Assembly (NCBI GenBank): GCA_002633025.1
Contig: NMRB01000562.1
Coordinates: forward strand, 62,001-126,000
DNA from: Notospermus geniculatus
Taxonomy: Eukaryota; Nemertea; Pilidiophora; Heteronemertea; Lineidae
DNA: 64,000 bases
Direction of reading: 5' to 3'
In this document: positions 53,737-62,376 of the stretch, piece after piece
Layout of the letters: each line of letters begins with the position of its first letter
Position numbering within the stretch: position 1 is the stretch's first letter
Program-made: the position numbers and the translations under genes
The notes under the pieces: model-generated
Told to the model about the DNA's origin: nothing
Seen by the model: the letters and a program-made list of their open reading frames with translations, nothing else
Databases searched by the model: none

Positions 53737-56700
53737 TCAATCTGCTCCGTACGGCCCGGCCGCCAGGAGCAGGTTCCGTCTCGTGAAATGGATATGTAAA
53801 GAAGGTGTATCTTTCGTGCCGAATGAGCGAATGAGATAAGTCTGGTTTTCGTTTCTGCAAAGGAAAAGTACCGGTAAGTCTACCTAGTAAAGTCCTAGTC
53901 GGGTTCTATTTAAAGGACCAAAATATGTCAGCCTAGATCGAAAGACCAAAATATGTCAGCCTAGATCGAAAGACCAGCTGCCCTTTATCTGTGTGGTCTG
54001 GCGCCACCTTCTTTCCACACAAGAAAGCCTCACAGAGAAAGCAAGAAACTGATTCATCAGGTAACGTCATATAGCAGTGGACAGCCCCCCCCCCTGCGGG
54101 CCCTGGCCGCTTCACCGCAAAATTGTGCCCAGAACACTTCACAGAGAAGGCAAGAAACTAATTCATCAGGTAAAACCATATCAGTGGATGCCCCCCTCCC
54201 TGCACCCCACAAAACAACTCACGTCGCAGTAGGCAAGACATTGACGATGCCTTCACTGTCTTGTTCTTCAAATATCTTATTGACATCCCATAGGTTGATG
54301 GTCTTGTCCATGGCACCTAAAAAAGACACAAATTACATTCACAAAGAGCTTCCCAGTCGAACCTGGAAAGTGTAGTTCAGCACTGAGAGGCAGAGTGGTG
54401 CAAAGTGACTCGATGACGAGTCATCTCTGACTGAAGGGAAGACGGTGCATTGAACCCCTTGCAGCTACTACATGTATGGCTTAACCCGCCGGCCATGGAG
54501 GATTTCCTTTATGGCCAAGTGGTTGGCACGTTAGCCTCTGAGCTGGAAATTAAGTAACGTTGAGCGCAGTTAGTACTTGATGGGTGACCGGAGTGCGTAA
54601 CTTCACATTCACTGCCACCTAAATCAGGCAGTTTGAATCCAAGACTCACCTGAGGCCAGCATTGTTCCCTCCCTGCTAAAACACAGTGAGTTAATCGCCT
54701 CTGTGTGTCCTTTTAACTGTCCAATCTGGTTCCCGTTGGCAATGTCCCATAATAAGATAGTCTTGTCGATACCAGCAGAGGCCAGGTAACGACCGTCGGG
54801 GGAGAACGCCAACGACTGCACAGATCCCTGAAGGAAAAAGGAATACGTTACAACATCATCATCTTATAGCAGAAAGATGACATTTCCAAGTACAGTGGAC
54901 CCTCACTCTTACAAACCTAGATTTTACGAACTCCCAGATATTACGAACCCAACGTCTGGCTCCCAAAATTTCATGACATGTATGTAAATCCTCAATATTA
55001 CGAACTCCGCGTTAGTACCAACTTAACCCTTGGACCCCAGAGGGTTCGTAATAGCGAGGAGGGATTGTATTCTATCAGAATGCATAAAGGTGCTGCTCCA
55101 CCTTCTTGTGCAATAGACGATATCAGTCCAAAAGAGCGCAGCACCTGACGGTAACTACAGCGTCACGACGTCCCGTACTCATTCCATGACATCTTGACTT
55201 GAGACGACGTCATGATCGCAGAAACAAGTGGAGGTTTTTCGAGTGACGTCACCGCGTTCAGAATGGGGGACGGGACGTCGTGACGCTGTAGGCCTAGCAA
55301 GTTACCGTCAGGTGCTGCGCTCTATTGGAGTGATAGAGTCTATTGGGCCCCAATGACGAGCCTGCATAACTTTATTCCCAACAGGGTGGCGCTGTGAGCA
55401 GTTATACCGAAGACATCAATAGGGAGGTTTATAAATCGAACGATAGACGTAAACGTTAAAGACAATGTTATTTCTGTACCAAAATGCAATATAAAATCTG
55501 GTTAATGTGTAGTATGAAAAATAACATTGTTGTAAAGTTTACATTTATCGTTTGATTTCGAAACCTCCGTAATAACAAAGCAAAGCAATGCAATGACGAC
55601 GCATCACGACGTCCTTGATGCAGTGCAACAGGGATGAGACGTTGAAAAAGGCAGAACCGCCCACAGCGCCTCCTAGTGGCGCTAGTTCTGCAGATTCCTT
55701 GTATGGTGACATGGCTTGTCGAAGTTACCTTGTGTCCCGTTAGGAGGCGTACTGAATTTCCAGTCAAGATATCCCATAATCTAATAGAACGGTCCGACGA
55801 CCCAGTCGCTATGTAGTTGGAATTGGGATGGAACTGTAAGCACTGAAAAAGAGGACCAGCTAGTTGAGAATGATTTGTTACATAACAATTGATTATAATC
55901 CATGTTTATGACCTTGATGAAGGTTGCAACAAAGAGTGACGGCTACACTCCACAGAAGACAAGTGTTACGACCATACCTCAACATCCGACAAGTGACCAG
56001 CAAATATCCGCAAAGGCTGATGGTGATCGGTCGCCCAGAGCCGTGCCGTACGGTCATGACCACAGGAGGCAAAGTAATGATTGTGAGGGCTGAAAAACAA
56101 CGAGTCCTGTCATGAGCGACGGTGAAAGAGGAGGTGTAGTGACTGTATGTACGGTATTGGCTCACAACTCAGGATGTCCTCAGTTCAAATCATATCAGTA
56201 AGAGACTGGAAAAGAGTTTCAGCTTTAACCGCCCAATGGAGTACAGCGGTACAAAGAATACTCACCTGAATTTTACCTCCCAGACAGGGAAATTATGTCC
56301 CTTATAGCAGACTAAATTGGTCCATGTTAACAGGCTCCATAATCGAACTGGAAAGACAAAATATAAAGATGTCAAAGGTCAGAGTTAAAGACACCATTAT
56401 TCAGAGGAGGTAAGAGCAGCTTTGAGTCAAATCGACTGAGTTAAATGGCAGCCAACCGCATGAAAAACAAGTCGATCAGCGGTGGAGGTAGAAGACAAGA
56501 CAAGACAGGGCAAGACAGCCCTATCTACCACACAGTGGTTGCGGACGGACGCGACTGCTGTCGGTAGGCTCTGTACATCAATGAAACACCAGGGCCTGTA
56601 TGCATAAAAGTGGAATAAGCTTATTCCAGGTATAACCTAACGTTATAGCCTTAAGTTAAACCTGGAATAAGCTTATTCCACCTTTTTGCATACGGGCCCT

Positions 56701-59662
56701 GAAGATTAGACGCTAATTTTGTGTTCATAGAATAAATCCAGGCAGCGCACTCACTGGTCGAATCCTCTGAACAGGACAAAAGATAATTCTTGTCCTGGCT
56801 GAAATTTGTCGCATACACGGGTCCTGTGTGACCGACCAACTGTTTTGCATCCGACGCGGTCCTGTCGTCCATCATCCGCTCCAAAATGTCATCGGCCTCT
56901 TTGTCGATTATGTTCAGGTCGTGTGGCGTCTTCATACATCGGAGTTTCTCCTTGGTCAGAGACCAGACACGGATTTGTGAGTTGTGGAACCCGACGCTGA
57001 TCAAAGAGGAGTCTTCACTGATGTCAACAGCTGATACCCTGGAAGGATTGGAAGCTGTCAATATCACAACATGGAGATTCTTGGGATCAGGGATCAGAGG
57101 ACTGGAGACCTTAATAAAAGGAAGGTAGGTCCTTATCTGGAGGGTACAAACATCAAATCTTACCCTTGATTAGAATTGTGGAATGTGTAGTAGCAGATCG
57201 ATGGCAGAGCATCAGCACCGACTTTTAACCGTTTTGCTGCCTCCCTGTATTGGTTTATTTTGTCCAACTTGTCAGCGTCTTTCCTGAAATTAGAGAGGCA
57301 TATGGTAGCCCTATGTTCAGCAATTATTCTGAACAACACAGTAAACAACATTGGCTTTTTTGAGGAGCCAGTCCACCGATCAGACATTTCAGGATATTTT
57401 AATTTCTCAATCGGACCATGTGGCTTTATTGTGTACAGTGGAACCTCTCTATTATTTAAGGACACCTTTAGGACTGATGAGTAATGAATGTTGTCCTAAA
57501 TTGAGCAGTGTCCTCATTAAATAAGAGCTTACAATAAATAGCAATGACCAACTTGGGACTGAACTTTGGTGTCCTTATTAGAGAGGTGTCCTCCTGGCAG
57601 AGGTGTCCACTAAGAGAGGTTCCACTGGACTTCTAAGTTTGGTGATAACTAGGACAGAGTCAACCTCTGAGGTGTTTCTACAAAAGAAGAAGCTTACAAT
57701 TCTGGCAGTGGGATTCTCGTGATATTCGGAGCATTTGGATCATTCTTTGTCTTTTTCATCATCAACGGATCCTTCTTCGGCTTCTTCTTCTTGGGTTTGT
57801 CGCCGCCCTCAGGCTCCGCCTCCTCTTCATCGTCCAATGGGATGTTGATATCAGGTTCTTTAAGCAGGCCATAGAACACCTTGGTCTTGTTCGCCTCTCG
57901 CATTGCTTCACCACCCATGCTTCCCGAGACAGCGTCAATTTGCTGTTTGCTGCGTGGTGCTCCCTCAAACACTGAAATAGCGAGCGACACCATACAGTTA
58001 ACCCAACAGTTTGCTGTTCAGAGCAGTTTGGATCTCTAGCTAACATAACAGACAGAGGTTGGAATGCCACTGTTGGTTCAGGATTCAAGGGGAGTTCTCA
58101 ATTTGACGGGCGACAATTCCACGCCTCCCTCTAAATGACATCTTACCATCAATGTAAATCTTCTCCTGTATAAACGTCAGGAGTTTATTTTGATGTCTCT
58201 CCACCAGGTGGCGTTTCAAATGTGTGTACGACTCCCGTGACATCCGAATGACAAACTTGCTTGTGCGGAAGTTATCCATCAATTCATGTCCCTGCATGTG
58301 ATCCTTCTTGACAACAAATGAAAGTTTCTGAATGTCATCCTGATAATAATCTTCTTGTTCCAGGTAAAATTTGTCAAAGAATTTCTTCGCTTCCTCTTCA
58401 TGTTCGTTATAGACAAGTTCAAGATACATGTGGACAAATACAGGATAGAGAACCATCGCTAATTCAATCTGCAAAGATAAAAGGAAGAACAGCCACCATT
58501 CATCAGTCCACTCAGATATTTAAGGGCTGCGGTAAAAGGGTGTGTTGTAGGAACATCAATATCAGTATCTGAGACTGTCACCACTTTAAATGTTCTGCAT
58601 CTGTGTTGATACTGAAAAACAAATACATGTATCCTCACCTTATGTGAATCTAAAGTAGATTCAATAAAATTCTTCAGATCTGTGTACAAATCTTCATAGG
58701 AGGTGGGATCATCCTCACTGGAAAACAAAATGGCTTAAACATAAGAATGTATTCATTAGAGACACTTGGTGTCTGAAATTTCTGGTCTTAAAATTAAGGT
58801 GTACGCCTATACTTGTGTTTGTGACCACAACAGACCATTTCACAAGAGGTATATAGGATAACTGACAAATGATCAATTACCATCAACTCATCAAGCACAT
58901 TTAGGGGGCCTATTTTTTACCTTTTATATGCAGCCAGGGCCTGAGAAACATCAGCATCTTTTTGTTCTTCCTGTGTTTCTTTCAGAAGATCCTCAGGTAT
59001 GTGAGCTTCCTGGAGGAGATGTTGCTCTGTTCCCTGAAATCAACAAGGTAGTCCTGCAGCAAAAACGGTGAACTAGAATCATGAATCCCCATGATAGATG
59101 TACCCTGTACTCATATTTTAATGTCTGCGACACGTCGCAGCCAGGAGCCAGGTTGGTAGGAGGCAGCATGGTTATGTAGGCCTAATTAATTGTAACAGCC
59201 AGCCGGACTGTCACTTGTCATGACTGTGACCGTCAGCAGCAGGACATCATCGTCATCGAGAAAGGTTGCACTGATTAGTGATTGACTGCATGATTGATGA
59301 TGCAGAGAGAGTCAGAGTGTGTCAGTGCAGTCAGTGTGTGTGCATGTGTGAGTACTGTGCATGTACTGTGCATGCAGCATAGGCCCGGCCCAGCCCAGCC
59401 AGCCCAGGCCAGGGACGGCGGCGGGGGGGGGGGGTGGTGAAACCCTGCTGCTGTGCTGTGCCTGTGCTGTGTGGCCCTTTTTTTGGCAGCAAATTCCACT
59501 TTCTCTTCAACGCATTACCATGAAATTTGGCACATAGAATACCTTTAAGTTGTGCTTTTTCAGGAACCCAAGAACAGCAAGCAAGGTTTGCTTATCTTGG
59601 CCCTCATCGAGTTTTATTTCCGCCAAATCTGGACCATTTTCTTCCTTTATGGGCGCAGCCAT
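53737..59662 (-). CDS. TAF5: TAF5, TFIID subunit 5 (LisH + NTD2 + six WD40 repeats), 13 exons, complete
   Basis: TAF5 is a scaffold subunit of the general transcription factor TFIID; its N-terminal domain and WD propeller organise TAF6/TAF9. Exons, 5' to 3': 59543-59662, 58921-59033, 58639-58717, 58147-58468, 57698-57971, 57164-57283, 56755-57038, 56266-56347, 55978-56089, 55729-55842, 54650-54827, 54223-54316, 53737-53854. All junctions are GT-AG and the phases sum to 2010 nt (669 residues plus stop). LisH is at about residues 19-40 (TLLAVLGFLKKHNLK). The NTD2 domain (YPVFVHMYLELVYNEHEEEA) is in exon 4. Exon 5 has an acidic then Lys-rich linker (KPKKKKPKK). Six WD repeats run from about 343 to 625 (RLWSL, ARLWA, IRLWDI, ILLWDI, NLWDV). 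The C-terminal HFTRRNLLLAAG is a TAF5 hallmark. The start at 59662 is the first ATG, in CAAGATGGCTGC. Vertebrate TAF5 has a longer low-complexity N-terminus that is missing here. Introns carry several MITEs and a tRNA/5S-like element. Confidence 0.96.
53918..54205 (-). repeat. Local direct repeats in the last TAF5 intron
   Basis: A 31-bp unit (ACCAAAATATGTCAGCCTAG ATCGAAAG) occurs twice at 53918-53975. A ~65-bp segment with AAGAAACTGATTCATCAGGT occurs at about 54033-54100 and again at about 54140-54205. Confidence 0.75.
54505..54598 (+). ncRNA. Chimeric tRNA-like / 5S rRNA-like fragment in TAF5 intron 11 (pseudogene or SINE head)
   Basis: ATGGCCAAGTGG at 54511 fits a tRNA A box. Downstream, TTAAGTAACGTTGAGCGCAG and TTAGTACTTGATGGGTGACC match the internal promoter half of 5S rRNA (TTAAGCAACG...GGTTAGTACTTGGATGGGTGACCG) with a few changes. 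Only the 3' half of 5S is present. A 5S-derived (SINE3-type) relic or tRNA/5S fusion is likely. Confidence 0.6.
54891..55070. mobile_element. Mariner-like MITE in TAF5 intron 10
   Basis: TACAGTGGACCCTCACTCTT ACAAACC at the left is mirrored by GGTTCGTAATAGCGAGGAGG GATTGTA at the right, with internal repeats of TATTACGAACTC. It has the TA-plus-CAGTGG terminus style of Tc1/mariner relatives. Confidence 0.6.
55111..55345. mobile_element. Long-armed inverted repeat in TAF5 intron 10
   Basis: The left arm (CAATAGACGA, GAGCGCAGCACCTGACGGTA AC, AGCGTCACGACGTCCC) is mirrored by GGGACGTCGTGACGCT, GTTACCGTCAGGTGCTGCGC TC and TCTATTG. Confidence 0.7.
55424..55568. mobile_element. Palindromic MITE in TAF5 intron 10
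   Basis: GGAGGTTTATAAATCGAACG ATAGACGTAAAC is mirrored by GTTTACATTTATCGTTTGAT TTCGAAACCTCC. Confidence 0.65.
56590..56701. mobile_element. Palindromic MITE of the CAGGGSCC group in a TAF5 intron
   Basis: CAGGGCCTGTATGCATAAAA GTGGAATAAGCTTATTCCAG is mirrored by CTGGAATAAGCTTATTCCAC CTTTTTGCATACGGGCCCTG. It lies between TAF5 exons 7 and 8. Confidence 0.8.
57434..57630. mobile_element. MITE with TACAGTGGAACCTCTCT ends in TAF5 intron 5
   Basis: TACAGTGGAACCTCTCTATT ... CTTATTAGAGAGGTGTCC and AGAGAGGTTCCACTGGA. Decayed copies with AGAGAGGTGTCC and GGAACCTC words lie at 4430-4935. Confidence 0.6.
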
Positions 59663-59972
59663 CTTGGAAAATGCCAGCAATAGGTGGCGCTTTAGTAACC
59701 TCGTCCCTAGGTTTTTGGGCGCACTAGTGGTCGTTTCGCTACTCAGCCTTTTCGCCACGCTACATTATTTGGTCGTTTCGCTACACGGGTACAGTCACGA
59801 CCACATGGGGACGAGGTCAATGACTTCCTCTTCAGAACCATCTCTGTCTTGTAGGTTGAGCACCGCACGTTCCCTGAAATAAATCGCCAAAAATCACATC
59901 AATCAGTCATTTATATTTTTCACTTTTTTGCTCAAAGTTTTGCTTTTCATTTCAGATAACTAATAAATCAAG
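59663..59972. promoter_or_regulatory. Divergent TAF5/RPL41 promoter region
   Basis: The TAF5 ATG (59662, minus) and RPL41 ATG (59973, plus) are separated by 310 bp. The TAF5 start lies in CAAGATGGCTGC, which resembles the YY1 motif often found over start codons. On the plus strand, GCCTTTTCGCC at about 59746-59756 resembles the pyrimidine TCT/5'TOP initiator of ribosomal-protein genes. RPL41 exon sequence is preceded by an acceptor (TTTCAG at 59950-59955), so an upstream untranslated exon should lie in this interval; CGG|gtacag at about 59788 is a weak donor candidate. The transcription start sites are inferred. Confidence 0.5.
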
Positions 59973-60635
59973 ATGAGAGCTAAGGTGAGATTAGTTTTGG
60001 GTATTTTTGACTCGTTAAATATCGTCGTCTCATCAGCTCATCATCCTATTTTGTCCCCTGTATCTGGCCTGTACATTCCTGTGCATTGTGTACACAGCAG
60101 GAAGGACAGGAGTTGCATGGTTGAATGAGAGGACATGCATGAATAAAATAACTTGCCTTTAGGGGGCCTAATAGCACACTGATTGAACATGACTCTGGAC
60201 TGGGGACTGTATCCCCCTCCCCTGGCTTTTGTTTGGGCCTTGCTCACATTTTCACAGCAGGACAGGCGCATGGTCCATGGTTAGTGACGACATGTGTTAC
60301 TGTTGGGTACGCTACATCGATCATCAATGCGTAAAGACTTCTAGGCCTACTATACTAACTAGACGAGCCTGCCTGTCAACTACAGTTTAACGTCAGAAAT
60401 TTGCTTCGTTTTCAGTGGCGAAAGAAGCGTATGAGGCGGTTAAAGCGAAAGAGGAGGAAGATGAGGGCAAGGTGAGTATCAAGGGCCAGTTACCATGGTT
60501 ACAGAAGCTCCAAGTCGACCACCCATCAGAGGATCAGGTCTCTCCAAATGCAAGATTACGAGAAACACAAACGGAGGATGAATCATGTCTTGTTAGAACT
60601 GTCACATTCTTGTTTTACTTTTCAGGTCCAAGTAG
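59973..60635 (+). CDS. RPL41: Ribosomal protein eL41 (RPL41), 25 residues, three exons, complete
   Basis: eL41 is the smallest eukaryotic ribosomal protein, an Arg/Lys-rich helix of the 80S ribosome. Coding exons are 59973-59984 (MRAK, donor AAG|gtgaga), 60416-60471 (WRKKRMRRLKRKRRK, acceptor TTTTCAG, donor AAG|gtgagt) and 60626-60635 (completes Arg, then Ser-Lys-stop, acceptor TTTTCAG). The lengths 12 + 56 + 10 nt give 25 codons plus TAG, exactly the family length. It differs from the human protein as I recall it only by Ala for Gln near the C-terminus. A longer open frame at 60415-60684 reads the middle exon in the wrong frame through the intron and should not be annotated. The gene is head-to-head with TAF5. 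Confidence 0.95.
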
Positions 60636-61317
60636 ACTGTCCCTTCCTGCCTTCTGTAGCTGTGTCTTCATCCACTTGATCTGACCTTCATTCACGAGCA
60701 ACCGTCTTCCTGCATCTACTGGCTGGAATCTGGAACTCTTGACGAATAGCTGGCCCAGAATTGGAGAACTTGCTGAATAATCATCATCATCTCTTGTACC
60801 ATTTAAGGACTTTGTTCAGTCATGTCGCTCACGTGACATCTGCAATGTCTCTTGTACCATTTTAAAGGACTTTGTTCAGTCATGTCGCCCGTGTGACATC
60901 TGCAATGTCTCTTGTACCATTTTAAAGGACTTTGTTCAGTCATGTCGCCCGTGTGACATCTGCAATGTCTCTTGTAGCATTTTAAAGGACTTTGTTCAGT
61001 CATGTCGCTCACGTGACATCTGCAATGTCTCTTGTATCATTTATGGACTTTGTTCAGTCATGTCAGTTGTGGACTTCAGTTTTCTGTGTCAGCTTGCAAT
61101 TCAAGAACTTGACCTTGTGATTCAGCATCTGCTGAGCCAATATGGCACCAGGACAGCTAGATCATCGTCATCATCATCATCATCCCCTCGCTGAGGGAAC
61201 AAACTTTGTGAGCCAGGAGAGACTGTGTAGCTTGATCATGAAAACTGTTCTAGTGGAAAAAGATACTGCTGCACCATGCAGACTGTTTGTACAGAGACTA
61301 AAGTAACAAAAAATAAA
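60636..61317 (+). other. Probable RPL41 3'UTR or downstream flank containing a 60-bp tandem repeat
   Basis: Between the RPL41 stop and an AATAAA at 61312-61317 lie about 4.5 copies of a 60-bp unit (about 60792-61060) containing CTTGTACCATTTTAAAGGAC and TCGCCCGTGTGACATC. Animal RPL41 mRNAs usually have a 3'UTR of a few hundred bases, so a 680-nt one would be long. An earlier unrecognised end is possible. Confidence 0.45.
60792..61060 (+). repeat. 60-bp tandem repeat downstream of RPL41
   Basis: About 4.5 copies with CTTGTACCATTTTAAAGGAC and TTGTTCAGTCATGTCGCCCG; copies differ at GCTCACGTG versus GCCCGTGTG. Confidence 0.93.
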
Positions 61318-61379
61318 AAATGTAAAAAAACTGGAATATCTTGTTGATCATTCCTGTTGTTGTTTTCAGGATAAGTCAG

Positions 61380-61470
61380 TAATAGGCCCCGTCTCGCCAT
61401 GCTCGGGCTGGGGCAGTAATGGGCCCCGTCTTCCCATGCCATGCTCGGGCTGGGGCAGTAATAGGCCCTG
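61380..61470 (+). repeat. GGGCTGGGGCAGTAATAGGC tandem repeat
   Basis: About two and a half copies of a unit with GGGCTGGGGCAGTAAT and GGCCCCGTCT. Confidence 0.75.
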
Positions 61471-61479
61471 TCTCCCCTA

Positions 61480-61873
61480 GCCTGGTTCCCTGGCCACCGT
61501 CGAGATGGCGCTGCGTAGACGGAGGCCAGGCAGTAGCCGTTGAATTTGATTGAGAACTGACGTCATGGGCAGGAGACTAAGCCAGCCTACCGATTCTGTG
61601 TAATCGATTCGATCAAGTAAAAAATACTTCAAACTCATAAATGTTCGTTCTTTTTACCAGTGCTGTATGTAACAAGTATGAATTAGCTAAATCCATATTT
61701 TTTCCTCTATCATTATTCCCAAATTCGCCCTTTTCATTGTCAGATTAATTGACGCTATGAATCCCGAGGCCATACCCTTTCCCCGGAATTCAGGGGAAAA
61801 GCAACGGTTGCTGCCTGGCCACCGTCTACGCACCGTCCTCAGCGCCATCTAGACGGTGGCCAGGGAACCAGGC
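61480..61873. mobile_element. TA-flanked MITE, 394 bp
   Basis: A perfect 22-bp inverted repeat begins GCCTGGTTCCCTGGCCACCG. Longer imperfect arms (GCCATCT, CTACGCA and GGCCAGGCAG blocks) extend inward. TA lies on both sides (61478-61479 and 61874-61875), as for Tc1/mariner-type insertion. Confidence 0.8.
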
Positions 61874-62351
61874 TATGTCTCCCCATGCCATGCACAGGCT
61901 AGAACCCCCAGGAGGCTGGTGAGAATACTGACAGGACGCGTGCACATTGGAGGATGGAAGTGGTGAAATAGTCGCCCTATGCCACTACTCCACTTGAGTT
62001 TTCTTATGCGAGTTGACTCTTGATATGGGCAGCTCGACCATGGCCATTCGTTTGTGTCGTGATGGTCTGGGTATAAGTCGTAACGAAACAGAGAATGGTA
62101 AATTATTAATCATACACAGCCAACTAGCACGAGAAAACAACTGGAGCAGTGGCTTCAGGAAACTGCCCATTGAGAGCCAACACAAGATAACAAAGGAAGT
62201 AACACTTTAAGAAACCAGCAATGGTGAACAGCCCATTGACAACCAACTTGCATAACTCAACTGGAACAGTGCCTGGGGCTGCTTGCATGCTGGGTTAGGG
62301 TAGACAAGATAAGGTCATACATAGCACCTGGAAAGATTAACGTCCTCTACG

Positions 62352-62357
62352 TTTATT
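62352..62357 (-). terminator. Poly(A) signal of the unrecognised right-edge gene
   Basis: AATAAA on the minus strand, 20 bases past the TAA of the gene ending at 62377. The close spacing supports the predicted last exon. Confidence 0.55.
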
Positions 62358-62376
62358 GAATAGCAAAATACTCGTG

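Noticed and set aside
59507-59758. Longer TAF5 N-terminus starting upstream at 59758
   Set aside because: The upstream codon is GTG. The first ATG in frame is at 59662 in a good start context, and the frame after 59543 enters the intron.
60415-60684. 89-residue Lys/Glu-rich plus-strand frame
   Set aside because: It reads the RPL41 middle exon out of frame and continues through an intron. The spliced RPL41 frame gives an exact family match.
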